64,000 bases of DNA from Heloderma charlesbogerti (lineage: Eukaryota > Chordata > Lepidosauria > Squamata > Helodermatidae), in the NCBI GenBank assembly GCA_026122225.1, contig JANEZZ010001959.1:567501-631500 (forward strand), given 5' to 3'. The position numbers and the translations under genes were made by a program. Under the pieces are notes generated by a model. The model saw nothing but the letters and a program-made list of their open reading frames with translations. It ran no database searches and was not told the origin of the DNA. Each line of letters begins with the position of its first letter. Position 1 is the first letter of the stretch. This document shows, in pieces, positions 1 to 12,600 of the stretch.

Positions 1-197
1 CTCTTCCTGTCAGTAACTGAGTTTTAGGGGAGACATTTCAACCTTTTAGAATGGGGGAAAACTGCACAAAAGCTTGGAAACCAGCAAATAATTGGTGGTC
101 AGAGGAAAGGAGGTGGTGCCAGGGGAAGGGTATGTGGTCTTCTGAGGTACCCTAGAGGGCTGGATTTAGCCCCGGAGCCTAAGGTTCTGCACTCTTG
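1..197. repeat. hAT-type MITE (family C), cut by window start
   Basis: This is the right-hand part of the repeat also seen at 39401-39752: shared stretches include 'ggggagacatttcaacc' and the end '...ggttctgcact'. The 39401 copy has a perfect 8-bp target duplication, so the family is hAT-like. The left end lies outside the window. Confidence 0.7.
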
Positions 198-211
198 CTT
201 TATTTTATTTT

Positions 212-345
212 AATGTAGGTATTTTAATTTTTAATTTTATTTATTTATTTTCATTTTTCGTGTATTTATTTATAAATGTAATTAGTTAATTAAATTTCTA
301 TACCACCCAACAGCCAAAGCTGTCTGGGCGGTTCACAACCTTTCT
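212..345 (-). repeat. 3' tail of a LINE-type repeat
   Basis: An AT-rich tail is followed by 'tataccacccaacagcc' and 'ctgtctgggcggttcaca'. The reverse complement matches the plus-strand tail at 57580-57684 (the 'cgcccaga...ggtatagaaat' module). It is the 3' end of a retrotransposon whose body is absent. Confidence 0.5.
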
Positions 346-1090
346 GCCTTAGCAGAAAGTACCTTTGCTTACTCAAATCAGGGGACAGCTTTCTGCTAAG
401 GCAGCTGTAAACTGCCATGTGTAAAGATATAATATGGGTATTCATTACAAATGTATAGAATCTGTGAACGGAGAGCTGACTTCCAGTTTGCCTCCACAAA
501 GGGTTATTTAACAACAGTAGTTTTAGTTGCTGGCTAAAAATAGATGTTGAAATCATTATCTGTGCAACCTGTCATCAACGATACATTTAAGAGCAGCAAA
601 GCAAAATATGAAGAAGCATAGAGTTGTAAGGTCTAATTTAAATATAAGACCTATCCTTAAATATTTTATATTATTGATATATTCCTGTGCCAATACGTTC
701 TGACATAAATATGGCAATCCATAATGTATCGACCGCAATGTCAACATTATTTTTAAGCTGACTCAAGAAGAAAACCTCATTGTTGTTACTGATATATAAA
801 TGCCATGTTTCATGAGACGGGACAAAAAGTTTTTACAACCACTGAAAATACAGTCTGAATTTAACCCTTTCCTTTCCACTAAATGGGAACATTTTTCTAA
901 AGGGAGTTACAACAACACTGCATAACTTCTGCCATGATCTTCTCTTTATTGTATGTGAAACATCTTTTACATTCACTAAGCTGTTGCCCACGCTGGCTGG
1001 GGATGATTCAGTTTGTAGTACAACATGTCTGGAGGGACCAGTTTGGGGAAGGCAGCATTAAGGAATCTTGGAGAACTCATTCCTAGGACC
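346..1090. other. unassigned non-coding sequence
   Basis: AT-rich sequence with only short open frames. I recognise no gene or repeat family here. Confidence 0.5.
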
Positions 1091-1530
1091 CAATAATGCT
1101 GTCTCTGTGGGAGGATTCGCACATAATGCTAAGGCACTCTGTGAATAAGCCACCATGGGTTGGTTGTTCGCTTGCTAACCTGAATGATGATTGGGTTTGT
1201 TCCCCCTCAGGCCTCCCACCAGCTCTGGCACGTATCCCAAGCACCTTTGTAACAGAACTCCTTGTTTCCTCAGTCCTTACCTTGGTTTTTGCCACTCTGG
1301 TTGCCAGCTCTATAACTGTTCCCAACAATCCATGACAAAGTCACCCTGCCGGGTTCAGACAGCACATCAAGCCACCATGGGTATCAACAATGCTAAAACA
1401 AGCCATGGGTTCTCAGGGTGGCTTGTTCTTAAAAAATAAGCCACCCTGCAGAAACTGCACTGGGTTCACACAACACGGCAACCCACCATGGGTGAATAGC
1501 CATAGTGGGTTTCTGTGATGTGTGAACCAG
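1091..1530. repeat. possible diverged MITE with repeated 'gccaccatggg' modules
   Basis: The motif 'aagccaccatggg' or close variants recur near 1146, 1370, 1388, 1437 and 1478, in both direct and partly inverted form. 'ggttcacac' and 'gtgtgaacc' occur as an inverted pair at 1470 and 1520. This suggests a decayed inverted-repeat element. The borders are unclear and no target duplication was found. Confidence 0.35.
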
Positions 1531-2720
1531 GACTGTGTTTCCATCTTTTTCTTTCTTTCTTGGAAAGGTGAAGGTAGGTTGAAGAATACATCACAATAAT
1601 TTACAGATAAAAACCTTTCTCAGAATTTTGTATCTAGTAAAAACTTGCATGTTTGGCTATCTTTCAAGCCTGATAAAATGATGATCCTCAGCTGAGGGCA
1701 CCTTTCAAAAATGTTCTCTTCTCTGCTTTGGAGATGTATTTGTCTCCCCCACCACCTGTCAATCTTTACCCAAGATTTACTTACCCATTATTATTTATTT
1801 AAAATATTTCTTGGCTGACTTTCAGGGCAGAAGTCCTCCCAAGGCGGCATACAACAATAAAACACACAATAAAAACTGATGCAGCAATAAAAACAGTACC
1901 CGTTAAGAAGCATGGGGGCTATTTCTGTTTCTTCTATACTCTCCATTTGTGAAGTTCCAGCCACACAGGGCAATTGCATCCATATTAATATGTGTATGCC
2001 TCATTCATAAATAAAGTAGGGTGGTAGGTCTGCTCTACACAAAACAGAGTGCATTGGGGAGGGAAGCAAAGCCTGCCCTGTCCTCCACCATATCTCACTG
2101 CATCCCCTTTTGCAGCACCAATGCAAGTGGAGTTGTTACTATAGTCCAACACCTAAATAAAACTTCCACTACTCTGTGGAAGAGTGTATATGAGTGTGAG
2201 GGACATTATGAGAACATATAGTCGATGTGTCTGAAGTCCAGAATCCAACACCAGCCTGCATCATCAACAGTTAATAGATTTCTTTACTAATCTACCTAAA
2301 TTTGCTGACTCTTATATAATGTACATGTGAAGTTGCACTTATCTAGCTCTCATGTCAATAAACACTGTAAATGTTGCATTACTTTGAACCCAAGCAGTGG
2401 CACTCTTGGGACTGAGATTCAAATTAGCTTATCATTAAAGGAATGAATGGAGGATCTAAAACCAATCTCCTGTTGGGAAGAAAGCACATTCATTACTGAA
2501 CTAGAAGAGGTAATTTTCACTCGTTTGGAAGCCATTTACAAACTTTATTAGGCAATACTCAAGTGATGGATTTCAAAAGATATACGTTGTACAAGTAACT
2601 ATGGTTTGGAAGACCATAATTAGGTTAAAATAATGAATGCACTTTCCTCATTAATAGCTAGTGTAAGGCAAAAAGAATACACTTGGGACATATACATATA
2701 CTGGTCCATGTGTAGACCAG
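1531..2720. other. mostly unassigned; holds a LINE/SINE tail
   Basis: Roughly 1785-1905 carries a minus-strand retrotransposon tail ('cccaaggcggcatacaac' followed by A-rich 'aataaaa' blocks), similar to 30330-30470. The remainder shows no recognisable gene. Confidence 0.4.
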
Positions 2721-2800
2721 CTTTTCCCAGCCTGGTGCCCTCTAGATACACTGGACTACACCCATCATCCTCAGCCAGTATGGCCATTCATATATCAGCC
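2721..2800. repeat. fragment of short palindromic hAT-like MITE
   Basis: The sequence 'cccagcctggtgccctctaga' and 'ggactaca..catcatcc' resembles the complete 136-bp element at 31512-31647. It is degenerate and lacks visible ends. Confidence 0.4.
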
Positions 2801-3251
2801 CAGTAGGTAGGTCAGATATCATATAACATATACAAAGTCATGAGGATTCTCCTCACAAGGCAGCTTGATCAGTGGCCCTGCGGTGCAGGGAGAGGAGAGT
2901 CCATCTGGAGCAGCAGGCACCTGGTGTTATCGACTTCCCCTGCTTTCCTCTCTTTCTTGGAATGCTTCCCACAGGGCAAATTGTGTGGGGGGCAGAGGGG
3001 AAGGTCCAACTGGAATAGGCCCTGGTGTGTTTCTCACCTGCATCCATATCTCCTGGGGTGCTTCAAGCTGGGCAGCTCCTAGTGCTAATGAATCAGTGCC
3101 CTTCAGGGGTAAGCTACAAGTGTAATTGCAATTGATTTTCCACACTGCTAGGGGATATTGTGCTTTGTCTGTGATTACATCCCACTATATGCTGTCCACA
3201 ACAGTGCCCTTAGTACTACTTTTCCATCCTTTTAAAGGGGTGAAGTTTTAA
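2801..3251. other. unassigned non-coding sequence
   Basis: Overlapping short frames occur on both strands, but none shows a recognisable domain. I see no repeat family. Confidence 0.4.
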
Positions 3252-3609
3252 TGGAGAAGACTCTTATGAGTCCCCTGGACTGCAAGGAGGTCAGATCAGT
3301 CCATCCTAAAGGAAATCAACCCTGACTGCTCATTGGAAGGACAGATCCTAAAGCTGAAGCTCAAATATTTTGGCCACCTAATGCGAAGAGAAAACTCCCT
3401 GGAAAAGACCCTGATGCTGGGAAAGATTGAAGGCAAAAGGAGAAGGGGACGGCAGAGGATGAGATGGCTAGATAGTATCACCGATGCAATGAATATGGAC
3501 TTGAGCACACTCCGGGAGAGAGCGCAGGACAAGAAGGCCTGGTGTGCTATGGTCCATGGGGTCACGAAAAGTCAGACACGACTGAACGACTGAACAACAA
3601 CAACAACAA
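3252..3609 (+). mobile_element. RTE-BovB LINE, 3' fragment
   Basis: A 5'-truncated BovB copy. It matches the last ~350 bp of the elements at 51181-54402 and 7459-9518 almost base for base, including the terminal coding module ending RTRLND, then TGA and the (CAA)n tail. The C-terminal frame 3333-3593 is open. No clear target duplication is visible. It abuts the probable LTR that begins at 3622. Confidence 0.93.
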
Positions 3610-3621
3610 GAAGTGACTTAT

Positions 3622-4166
3622 TGTCAGGAGCGCCCTTGCTGCCTTCTGAAATCCTCAAATAGCCAGAATCAACACACAGACAAAAGGGCTCTTTTCCAAG
3701 GCTTTATTGCTATTCAACCTAATGACTCTTACAGGTGCTAATTGCCAGTGACTAAGTGGAAAACTCCTACCAGGAGAGTATAAGCTTCAGGAAGTCAGTT
3801 GGTTTCTGTTTGGAGAGAAAGCGCAGCAACTCTCTGAACTTAAGTAGTAGGAGGGGAGACTCCCCCCCTTTCCCATGGGGCATCAGGGCGCAGCTGTTGT
3901 ATTTGTGTCAAGCGGGCTGAGCGCATCCTCTCAGCGCCCACAACCTCTTGCTTGTCTCTGTGCCTGTGCCTCGTGTCTAGTAGCTCAAGATGTCCCTCCC
4001 TCTCCATGCCAGGGTCACTGTCACTCCCAGGAATGTGAGCGGGGGGGGGGCCTCTCCCTCCAGCTGTGCCTCTGAAAACTGAGTGGGTTTCTCTTCCATG
4101 GATTGTGTCTCTTCCTCAGAATCAGAGCTGCTTTGGGACTCTATGGGCTCAGATCCAACTCTGACA
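3622..4166 (-). mobile_element. probable solo LTR of an endogenous retrovirus
   Basis: The 545-bp segment begins with 'tgtcag' and ends with 'ctgaca', a TG...CA inverted terminus typical of LTRs. On the minus strand it carries a TATA-like 'cttatactc' near 3777-3786 and an AATAAA signal at 3703-3708 about 75 bp downstream, followed by a U5-like stretch. No internal retroviral genes adjoin, so it would be a solo LTR. The flanks (cttat / tctat) agree at only three of five positions. The family is unidentified and is not the family of the provirus at 21845. Confidence 0.5.
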
Positions 4167-4225
4167 TCTATCAGGCAGCTGAATCTATCACAGATCAGTA
4201 CAGATTCATTATACCTTTTCGAATA

Positions 4226-4550
4226 ATAAAATCATGGAAGGGGACATTTAGACCATTGAGTCTAACCCCCTGCTCAGTGCAGGAATCTAGTTTTAAGTAT
4301 CCCTGATAGATGGCTGTCCAGTCTCTGGTGGAGTGCCTCTAGCAACAGAGAGTCGACCATCTCCCTAGGCAGTTGCTTCCATTGTCTGACTGCTCTGACT
4401 GTTAGGAAGTTTTTCCCTGATGTTCACCCAAAATCTGCCTTCCTGTAACTTAAGCCCATTATTTTGGGTCTGACAGTCTTGGATGATAGAGAATAGGGTG
4501 TGACCTCTTCTGTGTGACTACCCTTTAGGTATCTGAAGACTGCTATCATA
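4226..4550 (-). repeat. CR1 LINE 3' fragment
   Basis: The sequence 'aatcatggaaggggac', 'gagtctaaccccctgctca' and 'aggaatc' is the reverse complement of a typical CR1 3' untranslated end. A similar piece lies at 60440-60580. It abuts a second CR1 fragment. Confidence 0.75.
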
Positions 4551-5826
4551 TCATAAGAACATACGAAGAGCCATGCTGGATCAGACCAAGGGTCCATCTA
4601 GTCCAGCATTCTGTTCACACAGTGGCCAACCAGCTCCCCATGGGAAACCCACAAGCAGGACACGAGTGCAACAGCATCCTTCCACCCATGTTTCCCAGAA
4701 ACTGGTGTACATAGGCATACTGCCTCTGATACTGGAGGTAGGATATCGCCATCAGGATTAGTAACTATTGATAGCCTTCATTTCCATGAATTTGTCTAAC
4801 CCCCTTTTAAAGCCATCCAAATTGGTGGTCATCGCTACATCTTGTGGAAGTGAATTCCATAGTTTAATTATGTGCTGTGTGAAGTACTTCCTTTTATTTC
4901 TCCTGAATTTCCCACCAATCAACTTCATGGGATGTCCCCGGGTTCTAGTATGATGAGATTATCCCACCCCGCCCCAGTCTTCTCAAGGTTAAACATACCC
5001 AGTTCCTTCAATCTTTCCTCATAGGACTTAATTTCTAGTCGCCTGATCATCTTTGTTATCCTTTTCTGAACCCATTCCAATTTATCTGAATCCTTCTTAA
5101 AGTGTGGTGTCCAGAACTGGATACAGTATTCGAGGTGAGGTCTGACCAGAGCAGAATAGAGTGGAACTATTACTTCCCGTGACTTAGAAACTATACTTCT
5201 ATTGATGCAACCTAGACTTGCATTTGCCTTTTTTGCAGCCACATCACACTGCTGACTCATATTCAGCTTATGATCATTTTCAACTCCAACGCAAACTACT
5301 ATCAAACCAGGTATCCCCTACCTTATACCTTTGCATTTTGATTTCTCTTTCCTACATGAAGAACTTTGAACTTGTCTCTGTTAAATTTCATACTGTTATT
5401 TTCTGCCAAGTTTTCTAAACTATCAAGATCATTTTGAATTTTGTTTCTGTCTTCTAAAGTACTAGCTATCCCACCCCATTTTGTGTCATCTGCAAATTTG
5501 ACATGCATTCTCCCCACCTTTTCTTCCAGGTCATTAATAAAAATGTTGAAATATACAGGGCCCATGACTGATACCTGCAGCACCCCACTCGATATCTCTC
5601 TCCAGTTGGATGAGGAACCATTGATGAGCACCCTTTGAGTACGGTTCTCTAGTCAGCTGTGGATCTATCATCCAGCCCAAACTTAACTAGCTTGCTAATC
5701 AGAATATCATGGGGCGCTTTGTCAAATGCTTTGCTGAAATCAAGATATATTACGTCTGCAGCATTTCCATGATCTACTAAGAAAGTTACCCAACCCAAAA
5801 ATGAAATAAGATTAGTCTGGCAGGAT
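4551..5826 (-). mobile_element. CR1 LINE, 3' part with reverse transcriptase remnants
   Basis: The 3' untranslated end is at the left ('aagaacatacgaagagcc', 'ctggatcagaccaag'). It is followed, reading leftwards on the minus strand, by remnants of the CR1 polyprotein. The frame 5323-5631 contains the reverse transcriptase motif FADDT and the GPVYFNIFINDL region. The frame 4925-5305 contains [13 protein letters not shown] and the C-terminal RITKMIR segment. The two lie in different phases and contain stops, so the copy is dead. It is strongly 5'-truncated, with no endonuclease. The 4226-4550 fragment may be part of the same or an older copy interrupted by this one. This retrotransposon type moves by target-primed reverse transcription and leaves no clear target duplication. 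Confidence 0.85.
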
Positions 5827-6034
5827 CCCTTCCCACAGGGCAGTTGATGGTAGATGGCATGGGAGGGGGTGGGGGGAGTCCAGCTTGAACAGGCCCTGAT
5901 GTCTTCCTCACCTCACTTTCCCTTCTCTCTTGTTCTTATATTCTGCCATTTGTAGTTCCTGTTTGGACTAGAGAAGGGGGCATCCTGTTGATTGGCCACA
6001 TTCCTAGAGGTCTAGTGCTTTGATTAGCACTATG

Positions 6035-6296
6035 CAGGGCTGGCCCAAGACATTTTCTGCCTGAAGCGAAGAACGAGATGGCACCCAAAAGGCAATTGGC
6101 CTGGCAGCTGAATCTTTCTTCAACACTGGTGAAAGGACATCATTCTTCACTGCACCTGAAGGCAGCAGGCAGCTTTGGGGGGTGAAGGGCAGGCCGTTTG
6201 GCACACCGCCCTTTCCTCCAATACCTTGCTGCCACCTCCCAGCATCTGCTGCCTGAGGCGACTGTCTCACTCTGCCTAATGGCAGGGCCGGCGCTG
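6035..6296. mobile_element. hAT-type MITE, 262 bp
   Basis: It begins 'cagggctggccc' and ends 'ggccggcgctg', an inverted repeat. The 8-bp flanks gcactatg (6027-6034) and ccactatg (6297-6304) agree at 7 of 8 positions, as expected for a hAT insertion. There is no coding capacity. The ends resemble those of the 7010-7350 family. Confidence 0.75.
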
Positions 6297-6304
6297 CCAC
6301 TATG

Positions 6305-7001
6305 CCTAATTTAAAGCTCTGTTTTTCAGTAACAGGTGGTGTGGGGCTTGAGGCCTATCTCACTAGCTACTGTGACTATGCCACTTAAATATACATGCCA
6401 TTGTACGTAAAATGAGCTCCAGTTTATTAAAGGCCCTATGAAAAAACCAGCTTTGACTGATGTGATTCGTATAAGGAATGAATACACATGCATTTTTTTT
6501 ACTCTTCTCTGAAACAAATTCATCAAATTGTTATGCAAGTATGAGCTGGCAAATCAAATGTCAGTGACCAGCCTGAGTCACACTTTTCTCATGTATGAGA
6601 GTCTATGACAACCATTTCCTAAGCTGCAGTATACCTATAGAGAAGCCCTCCTTCCCTAAGAGGGGAGTGGCCTTCCCCCCACTCCCAGGTAATGTTGTCT
6701 CTACCAGGTGTGTTTTTGGGCAATGAATTATATGAGCCTTTTTTTCCTTTTCCTTCACATGCAGCACAACTGAATTGCAATTTTCAAGAGCAGCCAACGG
6801 ATTTCTAAGCCAGTCTTCGTGTTTCCTTCATCACGTACCACCTGTTCTGTTTTCATGCATGTTTTAAAATTGATAATGAAAGACATCTGTACTCTGTGTT
6901 ACTAGATGGGGGAGGGCATCTGGAAGCTAATTTTCAAATGTCACTATTTATATAGCACCATCAGAGTGCCTGCTGCTTTACTAAGAATAAGAGGTCAGGT
7001 C
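6305..7001. other. unassigned non-coding sequence
   Basis: No recognisable gene or repeat. Short frames on both strands carry no known motifs. Confidence 0.4.
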
Positions 7002-7009
7002 CCTGCCCC

Positions 7010-7350
7010 CAGTGCCGGCTCCAGGTTTGGGAGGGCTCTTGGGCAAGGGCCCTGCCATGTGCCCCCTCCCTCAGTGAGTCTACCTTCTGTTGCTCCTCAT
7101 CCTCTTTCTCACCATTGCTACCACTTACTTGCTTGACAGGCGGCCAGCCAGTGAGTAAGGAGGCCATGGCATCTCCTGCTCTTCCTTCTCACCACCACCA
7201 TTATCTGGGCGAAAGGGAGAGGCAGGTGAACAAGCGGGCTGCAACGGTGAAGAAGATGAGCAAGTCCAGGGGGCTCTTGTCAGTGGTCCCCTGCTGCAGT
7301 GTCGGCTCTCAGCAGGTGCCCGATCATGCCTACCCTTGATGCCAGCCCTG
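7010..7350. mobile_element. hAT-type MITE (family B), copy 1
   Basis: It starts 'cagtgccggctcc' and ends 'gatgccagccctg' (inverted termini), and is flanked by a perfect 8-bp duplication cctgcccc (7002-7009 and 7351-7358). Its body matches 20495-20858 on the same strand and 29792-30139 on the opposite strand. It encodes nothing and would depend on a hAT transposase made elsewhere. Confidence 0.88.
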
Positions 7351-7458
7351 CCTGCCCCGAGCAGTTTACAGTAAAAAAATTCTACACAGCGGAAACAGTG
7401 AAACAGAAGGCAGGGGTAAACAGGGAAGCGATACATGGTTTTTGCTTCAGTTACATGT

Positions 7459-9518
7459 TGTTGTTGTTGTTCAGTCGTTCAGTCGTGTCCGACTCTTCGA
7501 GACCCCATGGACCATAGCACGCCAGGCCTTCCTGTCCTGCGCTCTCTCCCGGAGCGTGCTCAAGTTCATATTCATTGCATCGGTGATGCTATCTAGCCAT
7601 CTCATCTTCTGCCGTCCCCTTCTCCTTTTGCCTTCAGTCTTTCCCAGCATCAGGGTCTTTTCCAGAGAGTTTTCTCTTCGCATTAGGTGGCCAAAATATT
7701 GGAGCTTCAGCTTCAGGATCTGTCCTTCCAATGAGCACTCAGGGTTGATTTCCTTTAGGATGGACTGATTTGACCTCCTTGCAGTCCAGGGGACTCGTAA
7801 GAGTCTTCTCCAGCACCACAGTTTGAAAGCATCAATTCTTCGGCGCTCAGCCTTCCTTATAGTCCAGCTCTCACAGCCATACATTACTACTGGGAAAACC
7901 ATAGCTTTGATTAGACGGACCTTTGTCGGCAAGGTGACGTCTCTGCTTCTTACTATGCTGTCTAGGTTTGCCATAGCTTTCCTCCCAAGGAGCAAGCGTC
8001 TTTTAATTTCATGGCTACAGTCACCGTCTGCGGTGATCTTGGAGCCCAAGAAAGTAAAATCTGTCACTGCTTCCATTTCTTCCCCTTCTATATGCCAGGA
8101 AGTGATGGGGCCAGATGCCACGATCTTCGTTTTTTTAATGTTGAGTTTCAAACCAGCTTTTGCACTTTCCTCTTTCACCCTCAACAAGAGGCTCTTGAGA
8201 TCCTCTTCACTTTCTGCCATTAGGGTGGTATCGTCTGCATATCGGAGGTTGTTGATAATTCTCCCAGCAATCTTAATTCCGACCTCTGATTCATCCAACC
8301 CGGCATTTCTCATGATGTACTCTGCATATAAGTTAAATAAGCAGGGTGACAATATGCAGCCCTGTCGTACTCCTTTCCCAATTTTGAACCAATTGGTTGT
8401 TCCATGTCTGGTTCTTGCTGTTGCTTCTTGACCCTCGTACAAGTTTCTCAGGAGACAGGTAAGGTGGTCTGGTACTCCCATCACTTTAAGAATTTGCCAC
8501 AGTTTGTTGTGATCCACACAATCAAAGGCTTTAGCGTAGTCAATGAAGCAGAAATGGACGTTTTTCTGGAATTCTCTTGCTTTCTCCATGATCCAGCGAA
8601 TGTTGGCAATTTGATCTCTAGTTCCTCTGCCTCTTCGAAACCCAGCTTGTACTTCCGGTAGTTCTCGGTTCGCATACTGCTGAAGCCTAGCTTGTAGGAT
8701 TTTGAGCATCACCTTGCTGGCATGTGAAATGAGCGCAATTGTGCGGTAGTTTGAACACTCTTTGGCGTTGTCCTTCTTTGGAATTGGAATGTAAACTGAC
8801 CTTTTCCAGTCTTGCGGCCATTGTTGAGTGTTCCAAATTTGTTGGCATATTGAATGCAGCACTTTAACAGCATCATCTTTTAGGATTTTAAATAGCTCAG
8901 CTGGAAGACTGTCATCTCCGCTAGCTTTGTTGTTAGTAATGCTTCCTAAGGCCCACTTGACTTCACTCTCGAGGATGTCGGGCTCAAGTTCAGTGACCGT
9001 TCTATCATGGCTATCAGGGACATCCAGATCTTTCCTGTATAGTTCTTCTGTGTATTCATGCCACCTCTTCTTCATCTCATCTGCTTCTGTTAGATCCCTG
9101 CCTTCTTTGTCCTTTATCATGCCCGTCTTTGCACAAAACGTTCCCTTAAGATCTCCGATTTTCTTGAAGAGATCTCTACTCTTTCCCATTCTGTTGTTTT
9201 CCTCGATTTCTTTGCATTGTTCATTTAAGAAGGCCTTCTTGTCTCTCCTTGCTATTCTCTGGAACTCTGCATTCAGTTGGATATATCTTCCCCTTTCTCC
9301 CTTGCTTTTCACTTCCCTTCTTTCCTCAGCTACTTGTAAAGCCTCATCAGACAGCCACTTTGCTTTCTTGCAGTTCTTTTTCTTTGGGATGGATTGAGTT
9401 GCTGCCTCCTGAACAGTGTTACGGACCTCCGTCCATAGTTCCTCAGGCACTCTGTCTATCAGGTCTAATCCCTTAAATCTATTCCTCACCTCCACTGTAT
9501 ATTCATAAGGGATACTTA
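7459..9518 (-). mobile_element. RTE-BovB LINE, 5'-truncated, with target duplication
   Basis: The (CAA)n 3' tail is at the left end and the sequence reads leftwards. A perfect 12-bp target duplication, tcagttacatgt, lies at 7447-7458 and 9519-9530, which fixes both ends. Truncation falls just after the endonuclease-coding part, equivalent to about 52350 in the full-length copy at 51181-54402. It carries one long open frame and is very similar to the other BovB copies here, so it is recent. Confidence 0.95.
7471..9495 (-). pseudogene. BovB ORF2 fragment: reverse transcriptase and C-terminal part
   Basis: A 674-codon open frame that begins inside the element because the 5' part was lost on insertion. 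It encodes the linker after the endonuclease, then the reverse transcriptase of the RTE/BovB type. Visible RT motifs are FIDYAKAFDCVDH, GVRQGCILSPCLFNLYAEYI and the catalytic YADDT. The C-terminal segment has CESWTIRKAERRRIDAF and GKTEGKRRRGRQKMRWLD. There is no internal stop or frameshift. The intact family protein would add an N-terminal apurinic-type endonuclease, as in the copy at 51246. Without that domain and a promoter it should be unable to move itself. The several plus-strand frames across it are shadows. Confidence 0.93.
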
Positions 9519-9568
9519 TCAGTTACATGTGCTTAGGCTTAATTATAGGCTGAGTTACATGAGGACAG

Positions 9569-9684
9569 GGTGGAGAGCCTGTGACCCTACAGATGTTGTT
9601 GGGCTAGAACTCTCATCGCACCTGACCATTTGCCATGGTGGTTGGGGCTGATGGGATTTGAAGTCCAACAACATGTAGATGTTA
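9569..9684. repeat. diverged palindromic hAT-like MITE
   Basis: It resembles the 31512-31647 element: 'ctacagatgttgttgggct' on one side and 'gtccaacaacatgtagatg' as its inverted partner on the other. No clean target duplication. Confidence 0.5.
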
Positions 9685-12600
9685 TCCACCCTTGTACTGT
9701 GTTGTGGACATTGATATATGTTCTCAATAGTGCATTGATACTCAGTGTATGGATATGCATGTTTATAACTTTGGGTTTTATTTTTTTATTTTTAGGTCTA
9801 TGGATACTTTTTATTTATTTTGTCTTTATAAATGAAATAAACAATACCAACAACCTGATCAATAACTAACTTTGGGTTTTAAAACACTCTGGGGGCATCT
9901 CTACACCAGCCTAAAATCCTGCATTTAGAACAGGGCGTTCTGCTTCCATTTTAAATGCAAGTTCACAACGACTCCCTTCTTCACATGCTTCCTTTCCCCC
10001 CACCCCCTTCCCCCTTCTTCTCCCCATATCTGAGTCTTCCAGTATCTTTCATTGATTGCCCTCCTCTTCTTGCCGCTTTTACTGCTTTCACAGAGGGAAC
10101 TCAAGTGGAACACAATGGGGTAATTTGATAACTCATTATCTGCGATCTATTTAAAAATGGAACAAAGGGCATTTAGTGCAGGAGATGCCTTGAATGATCA
10201 CGACACCATGTAAAGAGCCTGCAAACTTCCATGAAGGAGCAATCTGAATTGCAGGATAAAAGCTCAGTGTGAAGGAGCCCAGAGTAAGTTCTATGTTTAT
10301 GTATATGGCTCTGGCTATAGTGTTATTGTACTTAAGAACACTATTATTGTTTGGATTTGGATCCTTGGATCCTGGAGTGGACCGAAAGTCAGCGTAGGGA
10401 TTTAAGGAGGGGTGTCATGATTAGTGCAACAAGAGAAGAGAATGATTTTGGCAGCACAGTGCAAGATGGATGAGGGAATGGAGCGTTAGGATTATGAAGT
10501 TGCATATCAGACCCAACCGTGTTGAAGGACTCAACACAAACCAAAGAGCAATAAACCAAGAAGATTAAAGTGTGAAGAAACTTTCTGACCCATTGTTTAC
10601 TTTGTGTGTGTGTTTTCCTCCTCGAGGGGCAGGCCAAAAATAATGAGGTCAGGTGAGGTTCTAAAATAAATGCGGCTTCTCTGTCTTCAAGGTCAGAACA
10701 ACAAACCATAGTACTGCCATTTTAGTAATCCATGAGTAATATGTCTCACAGCTAGAAATTGAGTAGGCACAAATCTTTTGCATATAAAATTGGATTAGTT
10801 ATCTAATCTTCCAGTCAATGAAGGCACAAGTAATTTCCAGAATAAAGAAGGATGTTTATAAAAGCTGCCTGGCAAAACACTGTTTCACTGTTTCTGTAAT
10901 ATTGCTTTTTGTGTCCCATGGAGGGATGATCTAAGATTTAACAGAATCCTTGATTTGTGGATGGGAAAATGATTACTTTAGTTACTTTTCAGCAGTTTCC
11001 TGGCTTTAGAAGGAGCTTCTAAATTAATACAAAATTGGACATCATTGCATATTACCTTAGTCCATCTGATGTATTGGTTTTGTTTTTGGCAATAAGTAGC
11101 TTGTCACAATGTGTTAGATGACACATAATGAGGCTCTCCCCACCTCAAATATTGAACACTAAACTGTAGCACTTTGAGCCCATGAAAGAGTCTGTATCCC
11201 AGCATAATAGGATCCTGTACCATTTTAATGGTGAGTTATGGACTGTCATGAGGCATATTTGGGCACAATATCTTTCAGCTGACAAGTAAAGAAGAATAAA
11301 CAAAAGTGCATGTTGTTGAACTGCTAGGGAAGCTGGCACTCTACTTCACCGGAGTGCCATTACGCTGCATGTGTTTTTTCGTGTATTTTTTATGCAATTA
11401 TAAACTTCTTTCTAGCTTCAAATGCATTTCTATAGCGAATTGATCCAACTGAATCATAGCACTGAATGTTATGGTGAATAATATTTATTTGCAAGTGTCA
11501 CATTGGGGTGCCTAATTTGTCCCCAAGAGAGAGGCTTTCTGCTCAGACTGCAAAATGTGGCACTAAAATTTCTTGATTGATGCTGATTATGAGATTAAAT
11601 GGCTTAGCTCTGGGGACAAAAGTTATAAATTACAGCCACCCTGAAGTCGTGATTGGCGAACAGAGATCTTTCCAAGTGCCAGCGATTTTTTAAATGAGAT
11701 CATATATTACCAAATCTCTATGGTATATCAATGTTTTTGAGGCTTATCAAAACAGTGTTTAATATAACACTGTGTCAGCTTTTAGAAAATTCAGATACAT
11801 TCTTGATTTACTTGGTCAAACATTCAAATACAAGAAACAAAATGAAAAGAAGAAGCCATCAACTCCATAAAACCTGCGGCTTTCTGTGTAAATACAGTAC
11901 TTACAGTTGAAAACTCAAATTAGTGGTTTCATAAAGAACTTGTCCAAACAGAGCTTTGAGCTGTAGGGTCAAGAGAGCTTACTTGGTGGTAGACAGAAGT
12001 GTCCAAGCAACACTGAATTTCTGGGTCTAGCTGCCAGTTAAAGTTTTCACCATGCTCCTGATGTAGTACCTCTAATTCAAAGGGAGCTTCAGTCCATCAC
12101 CTGATGCTGATCAGAGCACCAGAAAAAGTATAATGTGTGTGTCTCAGGGTAGGTGTTAGTGGTGGGCCCCAGCACCTCCCCTAGTAGCCTTCAAAGCTGG
12201 TAAAGAGTCATGGGCTGGGTAAACAATCTTTTTCATGTCTGACTTTGCCATCAACATTTGACTATATGCACAATGCCAGTCTAGAATGGAAGACCATTGA
12301 CCAGTCCCCCTCTCAGGCTTCATTGGTCCTTATGCAGTGTACAGCCTGCAGCTGGTTGTTGTTGTTGTTGTTTACATTTTCTATATTGTTCCACACTGCT
12401 TACAAAGGCAGACACAAATGGGAAGAGATGACTAAAATGTTTGGGCATCACAAAATATGACAGATTTTAGTTACAAACCTCAGGTGTATGTGTTGGAGTG
12501 AGGAGTACTCCATATAATGGTTGTATGATGTGGAGTATTCCAGCAATTTATGCATGGTTCTTTCATTCCAGAATGACTTTTGCAGCATTTAATTCATCAC

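Noticed and set aside
7823..8431. 202-codon plus-strand frame
   Set aside because: It is antisense to the BovB gene; equivalent antisense frames appear at 53429-53953 on the other copy.
8828..9397. 189-codon plus-strand frame
   Set aside because: Antisense shadow of the BovB reverse transcriptase gene, mirrored at 52448-53032.
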